From contig DATESN010000012.1 of NCBI GenBank assembly GCA_035270785.1, forward strand, positions 1-9,485: a stretch of 9,485 nt of DNA. The letters are read 5' to 3'. A program made the position numbers and the translations under genes. This document shows, piece after piece, positions 1 to 7,171 of this stretch (within the stretch, counting starts at the first letter, position 1; each line of letters opens with the position of its first letter). The stretch is from DATESN01 sp035270785. GTDB taxonomy: Bacteria > Bacillota > Clostridia > Lachnospirales > Lachnospiraceae. The notes beneath the pieces were generated by a model that had not been told where the DNA came from, ran no database searches, and was given only the letters and a program-made list of their open reading frames with translations.

Positions 1-1
1 T

Positions 2-331
2 TTACTTCGAAGTCAATGTACGTTGCATCCCTCTTTTTATCCAGAAGGAATGTCAAATGTTTGTTTGGAAAGCGCAGCTTCTGGGCGTCCCGTTATTACC
101 ACCCTTCGTGCAGGTTGTAAGGATACGGTAGAGGATGGAGTTACGGGGTTTTTAGTAAAAGAAAAAGATTCCGCTGATTTGACGAAAGCAGTGGAACAAT
201 TCTTAGGGTTATCCTGGGAGCAAAAAAAAGAAATGGGACAAAGAGCAAGAGCTAAAATGGAACGAGAATTTGATCGCAACATAGTAGTGAAGCGATACTT
301 GGATGCCATTGGGGCAATAGTAGATCATTAG
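2..331 (+). CDS. GT4 glycosyltransferase, C-terminal fragment (5' end outside window)
   Basis: The reading frame is open to the left edge, so only the last 109 residues of a retaining, GT-B-fold GT4 glycosyltransferase are visible. The EX7E signature of the donor-binding domain is present: E15 and E23 (numbered from the codon at base 2) inside YPEGMSNVCLE, followed by the ASGRPVI and DGVTGFLV segments typical of the nucleotide-sugar site. The C-terminal helices, ending in a FD...V..RY pattern, are also typical. An internal TTG at base 23 is not a real start, because the conserved domain continues upstream of it. The enzyme presumably adds one sugar to a lipid-linked repeat unit at the cytoplasmic face of the membrane. 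Donor and acceptor cannot be read from this fragment. The stop lies 15 bases before the dehydrogenase start, consistent with one operon. Confidence 0.9.
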   Translation, partial: LLRSQCTLHPSFYPEGMSNVCLESAASGRPVITTLRAGCKDTVEDGVTGFLVKEKDSADLTKAVEQFLGLSWEQKKEMGQRARAKMEREFDRNIVVKRYLDAIGAIVDH

Positions 332-332
332 T

Positions 333-339
333 AGGAGGA
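333..339 (+). promoter_or_regulatory. Ribosome binding site of the nucleotide-sugar dehydrogenase
   Basis: AGGAGGA is a near-perfect Shine-Dalgarno sequence, with 7 bases between it and the ATG at 347. It selects that ATG over the out-of-frame ATG at 342. The strength of this site is one reason to suspect a Gram-positive host. Confidence 0.8.
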
Positions 340-346
340 AAATGCA

Positions 347-1663
347 ATGGGTTTGTATGAAAAAATAGTAAGTGGTGAAAAAAAGATTGCGTTAATTGGA
401 CTTGGTTATGTAGGGATGCCAATTGCAGTGGCATTTTCAAAAAAAGCGAAGGTAATAGGATTTGACCTTAATAAACAGAAAATTGAAGCGTACCAAAATG
501 GAATAGATGCAACCAAAGAAGTGGGTGACGAAGGAATCAAGAATTGTTTGGTGGAATTTACAAGTGATCCAGCAAAACTTAGGGAAGCAAAGTTTCATAT
601 TGTAGCTGTTCCAACACCAGTTAATCCTGACCATACTCCAGATCTAAGTCCTGTAGAAGGAGCTAGCAAGCTTCTTGGACAAAACCTGACAAAAGGTTCC
701 ATTGTGGTATTTGAATCAACGGTTTTCCCGGGAGTCACAGAAGAGATCTGTGTGCCAATATTAGAAAAAGAATCTGGCCTAACATGTGGCGTTGATTTCA
801 AAGTAGGATATTCCCCAGAACGTATTAATCCAGGTGATAAGGTGCATCGCCTAGAGACAATTGTGAAGATTGTATCTGGCATGGACGACGAAACACTTAA
901 CATTGTTGCTAACGTATATGAATTAGTAGTGGACGCAGGAGTTCATAGAGCGGAGTCCATCAAAGTGGCAGAAGCCGCAAAAGTTATTGAAAATAGCCAA
1001 AGGGATATTAACATTGCATTCATGAATGAACTTTCTATTATATTCAATAAAATGGGAATTGATACCCAAGAAGTATTAAGAGCAGCTAGGACAAAATGGA
1101 ACTTTTTGAATTTTTATCCAGGACTTGTGGGGGGACATTGTATTGGAGTAGATCCCTATTATCTCACATACAAAGCAGAACAACTAGGGTATCATTCACA
1201 AATCATTCTCTCAGGAAGACGCATTAATGATGACATGGGAAAATATGTTGCCCAAAGTTTTGTGAAGAATCTGATTAAAGCAAATATTAATGTTAGGGAT
1301 GCAAAGGTTGCCATTCTTGGATTTACTTTTAAAGAAAACTGTCCTGACATTAGAAACTCTAAGATTATTGATATTGTCCATGAATTAAAGGAATATGGAA
1401 TTAATCCACTTATTACAGATCCAACAGCAGATACAGAAGAAGCAGAAAAAGAATACGGAATCACATTTACCAAGATAGAGGACATAAAAGATATGGATGG
1501 GGTTGTTTTGGCAGTCTCCCATAAGGAATACGAAGGCATTACCAAAGAAGAAATGGATGCATTCTATAATAAAAATAACAAAATCAGAGTACTGGCGGAT
1601 ATAAAGGGAATGCTTGATAGAAAAGATTATGAACAAGCAGGATATATATACTGGAGATTGTAA
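347..1663 (+). CDS. wbpO: UDP-N-acetylhexosamine 6-dehydrogenase (WbpO/TviB type)
   Basis: This 438-residue cytoplasmic enzyme belongs to the UDP-glucose/GDP-mannose dehydrogenase family. It would oxidise C6 of a UDP-N-acetylhexosamine with two NAD+ to give a UDP-HexNAc-uronic acid. The N-terminal Rossmann motif is GLGYVGMP (G18, G20, G23). The central domain has E127-free ESTVFPG (123-129), YSPERINPGD (155-164), AAKVIEN (K211, N216) and the catalytic cysteine C265 in GGHCIGVDPYYL. The C-terminal UDP-binding domain has GFTFKENCPDIRNSK (325-339). The patterns QRDINIAFMNEL, KWNFL and KENCPDIRN match the WbpO/TviB branch (UDP-GalNAc or UDP-GlcNAc dehydrogenases) rather than UDP-glucose dehydrogenases, and the length is full. 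The nearby WbpP-type epimerase supports a GalNAcA product. A WecC-like ManNAc dehydrogenase is less likely. Which epimer it uses cannot be decided from sequence. Its stop overlaps the next start. Confidence 0.93.
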   Translation: MGLYEKIVSGEKKIALIGLGYVGMPIAVAFSKKAKVIGFDLNKQKIEAYQNGIDATKEVGDEGIKNCLVEFTSDPAKLREAKFHIVAVPTPVNPDHTPDLSPVEGASKLLGQNLTKGSIVVFESTVFPGVTEEICVPILEKESGLTCGVDFKVGYSPERINPGDKVHRLETIVKIVSGMDDETLNIVANVYELVVDAGVHRAESIKVAEAAKVIENSQRDINIAFMNELSIIFNKMGIDTQEVLRAARTKWNFLNFYPGLVGGHCIGVDPYYLTYKAEQLGYHSQIILSGRRINDDMGKYVAQSFVKNLIKANINVRDAKVAILGFTFKENCPDIRNSKIIDIVHELKEYGINPLITDPTADTEEAEKEYGITFTKIEDIKDMDGVVLAVSHKEYEGITKEEMDAFYNKNNKIRVLADIKGMLDRKDYEQAGYIYWRL

Positions 1664-3096
1664 TGAAAATAGAAAGCAAAAAAAACTTATTTAATAGCGA
1701 ATATGTGGCACCAATTATGATTGGATTGTTTTTTTGCTTTCTATTCTTATATTTTGGAATCGGGGTATATCCAGATACAGAGGGATATTTGAATAGGAGC
1801 ATTGGCAGGGAACCTTTATATCCAACATTTTTGTGGATTATTAGATCCATTGCGGGCCATAATAGTCTAGTAATTGTCTGCATCTTACAAAACGTATTTG
1901 CTTTTTTTGTAACGAATAATATATATCAATTCGTTCAAAAGAAATTCCTTCTTAACTGGGTGTTTAAAAGTGCAGTAATAGCATGTCTTCTATTACCACA
2001 TATTATCATTCCGCTTTCTGCTCCCTCTAGAATAGTGTTAACCAATTCGATTTTAAGCGAGGGAATTACTCTTTCACTTTATTTGTTATTTGTCACATGT
2101 TTATTAAAGTCGATATTTCTTTATCATAAAAAAATAATAGATAAATATGCAGCAATCAGTATTATTGTGGCATTTTTACTTTCGATAACAAGAAGCCAGC
2201 TTATGGTGACCATCCTTATATGGGGACTTGTTTTTTTAATAAAAGTTATAATCATCAAAAGATGGAGAAAAGCACTTATTGTTATCCTATTTCTGGGCGG
2301 TGTATTTTGGTTACGTGGGATAACGATTTCTGGATATAACTATATGGTCAACGATCATTACGTTGGTAATACAGGTGGAAATATGACGATTTTAACCAAT
2401 GTCTTATATTCCACTAATGTAAATAAACCTCATCAAATAGAAGATCAAGAATTAAATGGATTGTTGCAAGATATTTTAGAAACATTGCGGTTTAGAAAAT
2501 TAAATTATGAGGAAGCCCCGAAAGGATTCATAAATAAAGTTAATTATCAAGAGACCTGTCATGATATTATTAAATTTGAAGTTATTGATATTCCAATCTA
2601 TACGTTTGTGAGGCAACACGGATATACAGGCAGTACAGAAGTTAAGGTTCAGATGGACCAAGTGGCTGGAGAACTCACGAAAGAATTGTATCAAAGTAGC
2701 ATAAAAAACTGGATTATGGTATATTTACAGGTGGCTAGTGGTGGTTTTATTAGAACCGTTGCATTTTTAAATCCAATCTTTAATTGGTATACTTTGTTGA
2801 TTTATCTAAGCGCTATCATATTAATGAGTGTCTTATTTATGAAAAAGAATGGGTCGAAAATCACGCATTCCATAAAAAATGAATCCAACCACCAAGTTAG
2901 TAGTGGAGCAATTATGATGTTACTAGTACTTACTATGATATGTGCCAATGTTTTAGCAACATCAATTATGATTATGTGCTTATCTCGATACATGATCTAT
3001 AATATGTCATTGTTTTATATAGCATACCTTGTTATGATTTGGGAAATTGTGCAGATACTAAGAAGAGATACAAAAAAAATAGATGGCACAGCATAA
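1663..3096 (+). CDS. Polytopic membrane protein, GT-C-like glycosyltransferase candidate
   Basis: I do not recognise a named family for this 477-residue integral membrane protein. About ten hydrophobic segments are visible, roughly at residues 16-36, 67-85, 99-117, 131-153, 161-176, 179-197, 203-219, 372-391, 415-434 and 443-465. After the first segment comes YPDTEGY with D38, then REPLYPTFL (49-57). An acidic residue in the first outer loop followed by a PLYP-like segment resembles GT-C enzymes that use lipid-phosphate sugars, such as ArnT and PMT relatives. A long hydrophilic region (about 220-370) lies between membrane segments and is probably extracytoplasmic. The role could be adding a side-branch sugar outside the membrane, or Wzy-like polymerisation; no O-antigen ligase/Wzy signature is evident. 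The ATG overlaps the upstream stop (TAATG) and has GGAG at 1653-1656, which suggests translational coupling. The membrane-protein call is firm; the GT-C assignment is tentative. Confidence 0.6.
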   Translation: MKIESKKNLFNSEYVAPIMIGLFFCFLFLYFGIGVYPDTEGYLNRSIGREPLYPTFLWIIRSIAGHNSLVIVCILQNVFAFFVTNNIYQFVQKKFLLNWVFKSAVIACLLLPHIIIPLSAPSRIVLTNSILSEGITLSLYLLFVTCLLKSIFLYHKKIIDKYAAISIIVAFLLSITRSQLMVTILIWGLVFLIKVIIIKRWRKALIVILFLGGVFWLRGITISGYNYMVNDHYVGNTGGNMTILTNVLYSTNVNKPHQIEDQELNGLLQDILETLRFRKLNYEEAPKGFINKVNYQETCHDIIKFEVIDIPIYTFVRQHGYTGSTEVKVQMDQVAGELTKELYQSSIKNWIMVYLQVASGGFIRTVAFLNPIFNWYTLLIYLSAIILMSVLFMKKNGSKITHSIKNESNHQVSSGAIMMLLVLTMICANVLATSIMIMCLSRYMIYNMSLFYIAYLVMIWEIVQILRRDTKKIDGTA

Positions 3097-3110
3097 TGGA
3101 AGAGAAATTT

Positions 3111-3115
3111 GGAGG
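3111..3115 (+). promoter_or_regulatory. Ribosome binding site that decides a GTG start for the epimerase
   Basis: GGAGG lies 7 bases before GTG 3123. The alternative in-frame ATG at 3096 overlaps the previous stop codon (TAATG) but has no clear Shine-Dalgarno sequence before it, only AT-rich sequence and a weak GATGG. The GTG start also gives an N-terminus about as long as expected before the Rossmann motif. Confidence 0.7.
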
Positions 3116-3122
3116 CATAAAA

Positions 3123-4103
3123 GTGGGATATAAAGATTTAGTGTTTGATAAAAAGAGTCTGTTTTTAGTTACAGGGGGAGCGGGATTTATTGGATCCAAC
3201 CTTTGTGAAGCAATATCAAGTATGGGATATAATGTTCGATGTCTTGATGACTTATCAACAGGAAAACAAAAGAATGTTGATTTTTTATTGGAGCGCAAAA
3301 ATTATACGTTTATAAAAGGTGACATCCGCAATCTAGAGACCTGTATGGAAGCTTGTAAGGGTGTGGACTATGTTCTTAATCAAGCAGCTTGGGGTAGTGT
3401 TCCAAGAAGCATTGAGATGCCACTCTTATATGAAGACATTAACATTCGTGGAACTCTTAATATGATGGAGGCCTCTAGACAACAAAAAGTAAAAAAATTT
3501 GTGTATGCATCCAGCTCTTCTGTTTATGGAGATCATCCGGTACTTCCGAAAAAAGAAGGGGAAGAAGGTAATCTATTATCTCCTTACGCGCTAACAAAAA
3601 AAGTGTGTGAAGAATACGGGATGTTATATAAAAAATTATATAGTCTAGATACTTACGGTCTTCGTTATTTTAATGTATTTGGTCGAAGGCAAGATCCTAA
3701 TGGTGCTTATGCGGCTGTTGTACCAAAGTTTATAAGTCAATTATTAGAAGGTATTGCTCCAACAATTGATGGGGATGGCAAACAATCCAGAGACTTTACT
3801 TATATCGATAATGTGATTGAAGCGAATTTGAAGGCTTGTCTTGCTCCCTCCGAAGCAGGTGGACAAGCATTTAATGTGGCCTTTGGTGGAAGAGAATATT
3901 TGATAGATATTTATTATAATCTATGCAAGGCTCTTGGAAAAGAAATAGAACCTAACTTTGGACCAGACAGAGCAGGAGATATTAAACATTCTAATGCAGA
4001 CATTTCCAAAGCTAAAAAATTGCTAGGCTACGATCCTGAATATGATTTTGAAAAAGGTATTGCATTAGCCATTGATTGGTATAAAGAAAATCTATCATTG
4101 TAG
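3123..4103 (+). CDS. wbpP: UDP-N-acetylglucosamine C4-epimerase (WbpP/TviC type)
   Basis: This extended-SDR enzyme (326 residues from GTG 3123; 335 from ATG 3096) would interconvert UDP-GlcNAc and UDP-GalNAc, or the corresponding uronic acids. The NAD-binding motif is GGAGFIG (18-24), with YASSSSVYGD (128-137) supplying the catalytic serine region. The catalytic YxxxK is Y155/K159 in SPYALTK. The sugar-binding segment LRYFNVFGRRQDPNGAY (180-196) and DGDGKQSRDF (216-225) match WbpP and TviC closely as I recall those sequences. S290 in GDIKHS aligns by my count with S306 of WbpP, the small residue associated with preference for N-acetylated sugars in this epimerase group. W90 in QAAWGSVPRS replaces the leucine I recall in WbpP and TviC. 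WbpP is 341 residues, so the length is normal. The upstream dehydrogenase supports a joint route to UDP-GalNAcA. Confidence 0.92.
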   Translation: MGYKDLVFDKKSLFLVTGGAGFIGSNLCEAISSMGYNVRCLDDLSTGKQKNVDFLLERKNYTFIKGDIRNLETCMEACKGVDYVLNQAAWGSVPRSIEMPLLYEDINIRGTLNMMEASRQQKVKKFVYASSSSVYGDHPVLPKKEGEEGNLLSPYALTKKVCEEYGMLYKKLYSLDTYGLRYFNVFGRRQDPNGAYAAVVPKFISQLLEGIAPTIDGDGKQSRDFTYIDNVIEANLKACLAPSEAGGQAFNVAFGGREYLIDIYYNLCKALGKEIEPNFGPDRAGDIKHSNADISKAKKLLGYDPEYDFEKGIALAIDWYKENLSL

Positions 4104-4149
4104 ACATAGCAAGATAGAACAATTTCAAGAGGTATGAGGTTGAATAAAA

Positions 4150-5214
4150 ATGATAAGAATGTTACATATTGTCGGTTCCATGTCTCCTAGTGGAATCGGC
4201 AACTTTATTATGAATATTTATCGAAACATTGATCGAGATAAGGTTCAGTTTGATTTTATAGCTCATGAACAACGAGAAATTAGTTTTGATCAAGAAATTC
4301 TTGCTATGGGTGGTAAGATTTATTATGTTACAAGAAAAGCAGTAAATCCTTGGAAGAACTTTTTAGAAATAAAAAGGGTTGTAAAAAAAGGGTGTTATAC
4401 AATTGTTTTTCGACATACGGATACGGCTGCAGTAGCAGTTGATCTATTAGCAAGCAAACTAGGTGGAGCCAAGAGAAGAATTGCTCATTCTCATTCAACA
4501 AGCACTTCTAATAAGAAAATGCATCAATTATTCCAGCCAATGCTTCATTGGGTATGTACGGATTATTTTGCTTGTTCCAAGGCAGCAGGAACATGGCTCT
4601 ATGGAAATAAAAGTAACTATGAAGTAATATGGAATGGAATTGATATTGATAAATTCACCTATAATATAGAAAAGCGCAATCAAATTCGTAAGGATGAAAA
4701 TCTAGAGGATTGCCTCGTATTAGGCCATATTGGTAATTTCATGCCAGTAAAAAATCATAAATTTCTAATAAGTCTATTTGCAAAGATACATGAAAAAAAT
4801 ACTAATACAAAATTAATGCTTGTAGGAGATGGTTCTTTAAGAAAAGATATGGAAGAACAAATTAGAAGCTATGAGTTAGAAGATTGTGTGATTTTGACAG
4901 GAGTGCGAAATGATACAGATTATCTCCTGCAGGCAATGGATTTATTTTTATTTCCATCCTTTTATGAAGGAATGCCCATTGCACTTGTAGAAGCACAGGC
5001 AGCAGGATTGCCTTGTCTTATATCGGATATTATTACAGATGATGTTATTGTTACAAATTTGGTCTATAAAATGTCGCTAGAAGACGACATGGGCTGTTGG
5101 GTTCAAGAAACGCTAAAATTAGTGAAAGATACAGCAAGAGTAAATACAGCTGAACTAATTAATGAAGGTGGTTTTAATGTAAAAGATCTGGCAAAAAGGT
5201 ATGAAAATATATAG
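4150..5214 (+). CDS. GT4 family glycosyltransferase (EpsF-like)
   Basis: This 354-residue GT-B-fold retaining glycosyltransferase probably acts at the inner face of the membrane on a lipid-linked intermediate. The N-terminal acceptor domain begins with MLHIVGSMSPSGIGNFIMN (4-22), carrying the glycine-rich loop. RRIAHSHSTS (109-118) and VIWNGIDIDKF (159-169) are typical of the EpsF-like group in Firmicute exopolysaccharide clusters. The C-terminal donor domain starts at LGHIGNFMPVKNH (191-203) and contains LVGDG (224-228) and the EX7E pair E273/E281 in FYEGMPIALVE. ATG 4150 follows GAGGT at 4136-4140 with 9 bases between. The C-terminal end is slightly terse but in keeping with the family, and I see no frameshift. 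The sugar transferred cannot be determined from sequence. The 46-base gap after the epimerase contains no hairpin or clear promoter. Confidence 0.9.
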   Translation: MIRMLHIVGSMSPSGIGNFIMNIYRNIDRDKVQFDFIAHEQREISFDQEILAMGGKIYYVTRKAVNPWKNFLEIKRVVKKGCYTIVFRHTDTAAVAVDLLASKLGGAKRRIAHSHSTSTSNKKMHQLFQPMLHWVCTDYFACSKAAGTWLYGNKSNYEVIWNGIDIDKFTYNIEKRNQIRKDENLEDCLVLGHIGNFMPVKNHKFLISLFAKIHEKNTNTKLMLVGDGSLRKDMEEQIRSYELEDCVILTGVRNDTDYLLQAMDLFLFPSFYEGMPIALVEAQAAGLPCLISDIITDDVIVTNLVYKMSLEDDMGCWVQETLKLVKDTARVNTAELINEGGFNVKDLAKRYENI

Positions 5215-5276
5215 TATGTAAAGAAAAAAGAGGCTTTATACAATGATTTGAAACTCAAAGAGAGGAAATAAAGTTT

Positions 5277-6380
5277 ATGCCTAAAATAGCTTTTTATATA
5301 AACAGCTTAGGAAAAGGTGGAGCAGAACATGTTGTAGTAAATCTTGCAGAACATTTTAAGAGCAAGGGATACGAAGTTGTTCTTGTGACATCAAGAAAGC
5401 TAGAAGAAGAATATGAAATATCCGATGATATTGAGCGCATTTACTCCGAACTTACAGAAGATGGTGTCATCATTAAAAATAGAATAGTACATTTTATAAC
5501 TAGATTTAAATATATTAGGGGAATATGGAAAAAATCAAATCCAGATATAGTAGTTTCTTTTATTGGAAAATTAAATATGATGGCAGTTTTAACCCTAGTG
5601 GGACTAAAAACCCCCCTTATTATGTCAGTTCGTAGCGATCCCAACAGGGAATATAAATCTAAGATGATGAGAATTATTTCTAAGACAATTTTTGTTAAAG
5701 CAGACGGCCTTGTGCTACAGACCGATGAAGCAATGAAATATTTTCCAAGATACATTCAGAAAAAAGCATGCATATTACCAAATGCACTAAATCCATCTTT
5801 TATCAGAGAAAGATTAGATATTACAAGGAAAGATGAGATTGTAACGGTAGGCAGGTTAGATGCTAATAAAAATCATAAAATGCTTATAAGAGCATTTCGA
5901 AATATTAGTAGTGATTATCCCCAAATGAAATTGATTATCTATGGAGAAGGATATGAAGGAAGTGATACAAGACCAATATTAGAAACTATGGCTAAGAAAT
6001 ATGGAATAGAAGATAAAGTTATCTTTGGTGGTCGACAGACAGAGATTGCAGATTTAATATGTAGATCTAGAATCTTCGTCCTTTCTTCCAATGTTGAGGG
6101 AATGCCTAATGCGTTGTTGGAAGCCATGTCATTAGGACTAGCTGTTATATCTACGGATTGTCCATGTGGAGGACCAAGGGCTGTTATTAAAGATGGACAG
6201 AATGGGTTATTGATACCAATAGGGGATACAAAAGCCTTGGAAATGGCCATGAGAAGAATATTAGAAAACCCAATGCTTGAAGAAAGTCTTGGTAAAAATG
6301 CCAATCAAATTGGAGAAGATTTAGCGCCAGAAAAAGTAAATATGATGTGGCAAAACTATATAGAAAGTAAAATGAAATAA
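5277..6380 (+). CDS. GT4 family glycosyltransferase (PglH/PglJ-like organisation)
   Basis: This is a second complete GT4 glycosyltransferase of 367 residues, clearly different in sequence from its upstream neighbour. It begins with IAFYINSLGKGGAEHVVVN (4-22), whose GKGGAE loop is a hallmark of the family. VTVGRLDANKNH (189-200) opens the donor domain. The EX7E pair is E274/E282 in VEGMPNALLE, followed by STDCPCGGPRAVI (292-304) and DGQNGLLI (306-313). The CPCGGP segment is common in GT4 enzymes that transfer N-acetylhexosamines, such as the Campylobacter PglH/PglJ group, but that is a family tendency and not proof of substrate. An AGAGAGGAA stretch at 5259-5267 provides the ribosome binding site. 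The 62-base gap upstream is the largest in the window and shows only weak inverted complementarity. It probably adds one residue to the repeat unit. Confidence 0.92.
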   Translation: MPKIAFYINSLGKGGAEHVVVNLAEHFKSKGYEVVLVTSRKLEEEYEISDDIERIYSELTEDGVIIKNRIVHFITRFKYIRGIWKKSNPDIVVSFIGKLNMMAVLTLVGLKTPLIMSVRSDPNREYKSKMMRIISKTIFVKADGLVLQTDEAMKYFPRYIQKKACILPNALNPSFIRERLDITRKDEIVTVGRLDANKNHKMLIRAFRNISSDYPQMKLIIYGEGYEGSDTRPILETMAKKYGIEDKVIFGGRQTEIADLICRSRIFVLSSNVEGMPNALLEAMSLGLAVISTDCPCGGPRAVIKDGQNGLLIPIGDTKALEMAMRRILENPMLEESLGKNANQIGEDLAPEKVNMMWQNYIESKMK

Positions 6381-6403
6381 GTAGAACATAGGGGCAAAGA
6401 CAG

Positions 6404-7162
6404 ATGCTGTTAATAAAAAAGAAGATAAAGAGTATTACTATTATTGAAAGTTGGTTTGCCAAAGAAAAGGTATTAGAAAATGGGATCATTCATTATCGTC
6501 AAGCCCATAAGCCTTTGGGATTACATCCAGTACCATTTGATACGCTTATTTCCGACTTAACAATAGAGGAAGAAGAAATTGCATTAAACTATTCTAAAAA
6601 TTGCAGATATGAGATTCGTAGAGCACAAAGAGATGGAGTTACTTGTGAATATAAAGTGGGAAGCGATATAACGCTAGAAGATATAACGGAATTCTGTAAT
6701 TTTTTTGAAGAATTTTGGAATAGTAAAGGGATTGTATATACCGAAAAAGACAAACTATTTGATGAAATACAGCAATATGTAAAGGTAGGTGCCTTTGCAA
6801 TGGCAATGGCTTTTATAGATAGTAAAAAAATAGTGTATCACACTTATATCATGGACAAGGATATCGTAAGGTTGTATCAGTCTGCTTCAAAGTTTAGAGT
6901 AGATGAAAGTATTCCACATACACAGGTTGGAATGGCCAATCGATATCTTCATAATCAAGATATGTTATATTTTAAACAATTAGGAAAGACACAATATGAT
7001 TGGGGTGGAGCCGGCCATAGTGAAGAAGTAGAAAGCATTACCAAATTCAAAGAATCCTTCGGTGGAACTCCTATTACCATGTATAATGGTGAAGAAGTGG
7101 TGGGGATAAAAGCAAAGTTATATCATGGAATGGTAGAGGTTATTAGTAAGATAACCAAATAG
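6404..7162 (+). CDS. FemAB/GNAT-superfamily acyl or aminoacyl transferase, short form
   Basis: This 252-residue protein has features of the FemAB-like/BioF2-like branch of the GNAT superfamily. These are KNCRYEIRRAQRDGV (65-79), the basic helix and turn characteristic of these enzymes, and near the C-terminus QYDWGGAGHS (197-206) followed by ITKFKESFGG (212-221), the usual end of the fold. It is shorter than Fem peptidoglycan aminoacyltransferases (about 335-420 residues) and lacks their long coiled-coil arm, so a peptidoglycan crossbridge role is not the first guess. In this setting it could transfer an acyl group, or an amino acid from aminoacyl-tRNA, to an amino sugar of the glycan; that is inference. 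No signal peptide or membrane segment is seen. ATG 6404 is the only plausible start: an in-frame stop lies at 6389-6391, and AGGGG at 6390-6394 serves as ribosome binding site. The next gene starts 9 bases after its stop. Confidence 0.75.
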   Translation: MLLIKKKIKSITIIESWFAKEKVLENGIIHYRQAHKPLGLHPVPFDTLISDLTIEEEEIALNYSKNCRYEIRRAQRDGVTCEYKVGSDITLEDITEFCNFFEEFWNSKGIVYTEKDKLFDEIQQYVKVGAFAMAMAFIDSKKIVYHTYIMDKDIVRLYQSASKFRVDESIPHTQVGMANRYLHNQDMLYFKQLGKTQYDWGGAGHSEEVESITKFKESFGGTPITMYNGEEVVGIKAKLYHGMVEVISKITK

Positions 7163-7165
7163 GAG
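7161..7165 (+). promoter_or_regulatory. Ribosome binding site of asnB overlapping the upstream stop codon
   Basis: AGGAG shares its first two bases with the TAG stop of the FemAB-like gene (7160-7162) and sits 6 bases before ATG 7172. Ribosomes ending on the first gene would cover this site, so the two genes are probably translationally coupled and needed together. Confidence 0.7.
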
Positions 7166-7171
7166 TTCTAT

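Noticed and set aside
23..331. TTG at base 23 as the start of a small independent gene
   Set aside because: The frame is open upstream to base 2 and the content is the middle of a GT4 donor domain; it is a gene cut by the window edge.
595..1545. Antisense open frames opposite the dehydrogenase (595-903 and 1192-1545, minus strand)
   Set aside because: They lie wholly opposite a gene with intact catalytic motifs, have no recognisable domain and no good ribosome binding site; they are shadows of the coding strand.
4104..4149. Possible regulatory element between the epimerase and the first complete GT4 gene
   Set aside because: No hairpin, no T-run and no -35/-10 pair at usable spacing; it looks like a short spacer with a ribosome binding site.
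5215..5276. Possible terminator or promoter in the largest intergenic gap (62 bases)
   Set aside because: Only a six-base complementarity (CTTTAT with ATAAAG) and no T-run follow; TTGAAA at 5248 has no matching -10 at proper spacing. Not supportable by eye.
4150..6380. The two adjacent GT4 genes as a recent tandem duplication
   Set aside because: They share only the fold-level motifs (EX7E, NxGxD/N-type loops); N-terminal domains and most residues differ, so they are distinct enzymes.
5939..6489. Antisense open frames opposite the second GT4 gene and the start of the FemAB-like gene
   Set aside because: Overlap two well supported genes, low complexity in places, no conserved motif seen.
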